A stretch of 24,020 bases of DNA from CAZHLD01 sp964533185 (GTDB lineage Bacteria; Acidobacteriota; Terriglobia; Acidiferrales; UBA7541). This document shows positions 22,843-24,020 of the stretch, piece after piece. Below the pieces are notes generated by a model that did no database searches, was not told the origin of the DNA, and saw only the letters and a list, made by a program, of their open reading frames with translations. The translations under genes were made by a program, and so were the position numbers. The stretch spans positions 1 through 24,020 of the forward strand of contig CAZHLD010000046.1 of NCBI GenBank assembly GCA_964533185.1, given 5' to 3'. The number at the start of each line of letters is the position of its first letter. The stretch's first letter is position 1.

Positions 22843-23988
22843 CTAATCCTGCTCGATGGTGATGCGGACTGGCTGGCCGGCTCGAAAGGTGGTGGCTTCC
22901 TTTTCGCCAATATAAAAGCTACAACAATAATGACGGTTGGCAACGGGCAAGCACGAGGGGTCTCTCTCCAGCGAAACTTGAATCCTGAATTCCTTTCCTT
23001 TGCCCCAATGGCCGCTTCCGAGCAACCCGGTTACCTTGCCGCTTAGTGTGGCCCTGCTTCTGGATTGGGCCTCCCGCAAACAACTCCGGTCCGGCTGTTC
23101 CTGGCCGGCGACAGCCTCGGCCTGCTGGGTGTGCGGGACAAGCGACTCCAGGTCCACCCCTCCCACCACCTTCCGCACAATTTCGGCGTCGATTGTCTTG
23201 CGCTCCTCCAAGTAACCCGCCATCAGCGCATTGAAGCAGATATTGTTGATACTTCGCGGGATGCCCTGACTGCGCTCCGCAATCAGCTCGAGAGCGTCCG
23301 GCGCGAAGAGTGGCCCGCCGCAATAGCCGGCCACGCGCAGCCGGTGCTCGATATAGCGGACGGTCTCTGCGGCGCTCATTGGCTCCAGCTTGGTCAGGAT
23401 AGCGATCCGCTGACGCAATTGAGATAGGCCGGGGCGCGACAGCTTCGCCGCCAATTCCGGCTGCCCGACGAGAACGATTTCCAGCAGTTTGGCGTGGGTG
23501 GTCTCAAAGTCTGAGAGTAGCCGAATGGTTTCCAATACCGAGTCGTCCAGATTCTGCGCCTCGTCGACAATCAGCACAAAGCGCCTGCCTTCCAGCATCT
23601 CCTGAAACAGGATTGCGTTCAACTTACTGTGCATCGAGGCGAGGTCCATCCCGGCAGTCTCCTCGCCGAGCTCCCGGAGCAGATAGCCGAAGAACTCGCG
23701 CGAATCACACTGCGTCTGGAACAAGAATACAGTGCGCGCCGAATCGCGCAGTTCCTCGATCACCTTGTTCAGCAATGTGGTTTTGCCCATGCCGGGCTCG
23801 GCAATGAGCGCGATGAAGCCCCGGTCGTTTTGGATGCCGCACAAAAGCGATCGCAACGCCTCGCGATGCATCTCGCTCGGGTAGAGGTACGCGGGGTCCG
23901 GGGTGACGCCAAAGGGCTGTTCCCGCAGACTGTAGAAGTCGAGAAAACTTGACCGGGGCGGCTCTTCTTCGGCTTGGCCATTAGGCAA
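22843..23988 (-). CDS. ExeA/GspA-type AAA ATPase
   Basis: 381 residues from a TTG at 23988 (AGGAGG eleven bases upstream). The frame is open to the window edge, so the gene could begin outside it. FLDFYSLREQPFGVTPDP (15-32) is the usual start of ExeA-like ATPases; Walker A AEPGMGKT is at 63-70, Walker B VLIVDEAQ at 138-145, and the sensor region VGQPELAAKL follows. Such ATPases power or organise secretion, pilus or exopolysaccharide machinery at the inner membrane. The last 100 or so residues (after VVGGVDLESL) are a linker and an unassigned beta-rich segment ending FRAGQPVRITIEQD in place of the peptidoglycan-binding domain of classical ExeA. The partner genes would lie upstream, outside the window. 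Confidence 0.88.
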   Translation of the reverse strand: MPNGQAEEEPPRSSFLDFYSLREQPFGVTPDPAYLYPSEMHREALRSLLCGIQNDRGFIALIAEPGMGKTTLLNKVIEELRDSARTVFLFQTQCDSREFFGYLLRELGEETAGMDLASMHSKLNAILFQEMLEGRRFVLIVDEAQNLDDSVLETIRLLSDFETTHAKLLEIVLVGQPELAAKLSRPGLSQLRQRIAILTKLEPMSAAETVRYIEHRLRVAGYCGGPLFAPDALELIAERSQGIPRSINNICFNALMAGYLEERKTIDAEIVRKVVGGVDLESLVPHTQQAEAVAGQEQPDRSCLREAQSRSRATLSGKVTGLLGSGHWGKGKEFRIQVSLERDPSCLPVANRHYCCSFYIGEKEATTFRAGQPVRITIEQD

Positions 23989-24020
23989 GGATTGGGGACC
24001 CTCCTCAAGCAGTTGGCTGT

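Overview
The window is GC-rich bacterial DNA. It looks like an Acidobacteriota genome or assembled soil genome: tightly packed high-GC genes, a secreted TolB-propeller S9 peptidase, a two-subunit KorAB-type oxidoreductase, and many short dispersed palindromes and GAGCG(A/C)AG-type repeats between genes and even inside one. The taxon is inferred from gene style, not from a marker gene.

Layout. (1) 1-141 is the 3' end of a CDP-alcohol phosphatidyltransferase. (2) 142-664 is an intergenic stretch with GC-rich repeats at its left, then AT-richer DNA. (3) 665-2434 is a visibly AT-richer restriction-modification island: a beta-class, SPPY-type DNA methyltransferase and a tail-to-tail BsaWI-like restriction endonuclease whose stop codons abut. 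(4) 2573-3427 is a secreted metallo-beta-lactamase-fold hydrolase resembling AHL lactonases. (5) From 15415 down to 3510, ten minus-strand genes form one probable operon: pseudo-HAD/fatty acyl reductase, thioester-reductase-like SDR, polysaccharide-pyruvyl-transferase-family protein, acyl-AMP ligase, crotonase, acyl carrier protein, second acyl-AMP ligase, DAGK-family lipid kinase, PlsC acyltransferase and an orphan Phd-like antitoxin. Many joints are 1-4 base stop/start overlaps. (6) 15416-15934 is a repeat-rich spacer. (7) 15935-18010 is the S9 peptidase, followed by a 64-bp tandem duplication and a 5'-truncated small gene remnant. (8) 18676-21543 is the korAB pair behind a good sigma-70-like promoter and a long leader. 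(9) 21759-24020 holds a PilZ-like protein, a DUF2283 protein and an ExeA-type AAA ATPase, separated by clear intrinsic terminators.

The main interest is the 12-kb lipid operon. It has two routes to activate an acyl chain (ligases), a carrier (ACP), two NAD(P)H reductases of the kind that turn acyl thioesters into aldehydes or alcohols, a hydratase-fold enzyme, and enzymes that acylate and phosphorylate glycerolipids, but no ketosynthase. This set resembles, as separate genes, the domain content I recall for the myxobacterial ether-lipid enzyme ElbD. I infer a fatty alcohol/aldehyde-derived (ether, alkyl or otherwise modified) glycerolipid pathway. The pyruvyl-transferase-family member could be a head-group modification step with no precedent I know of.
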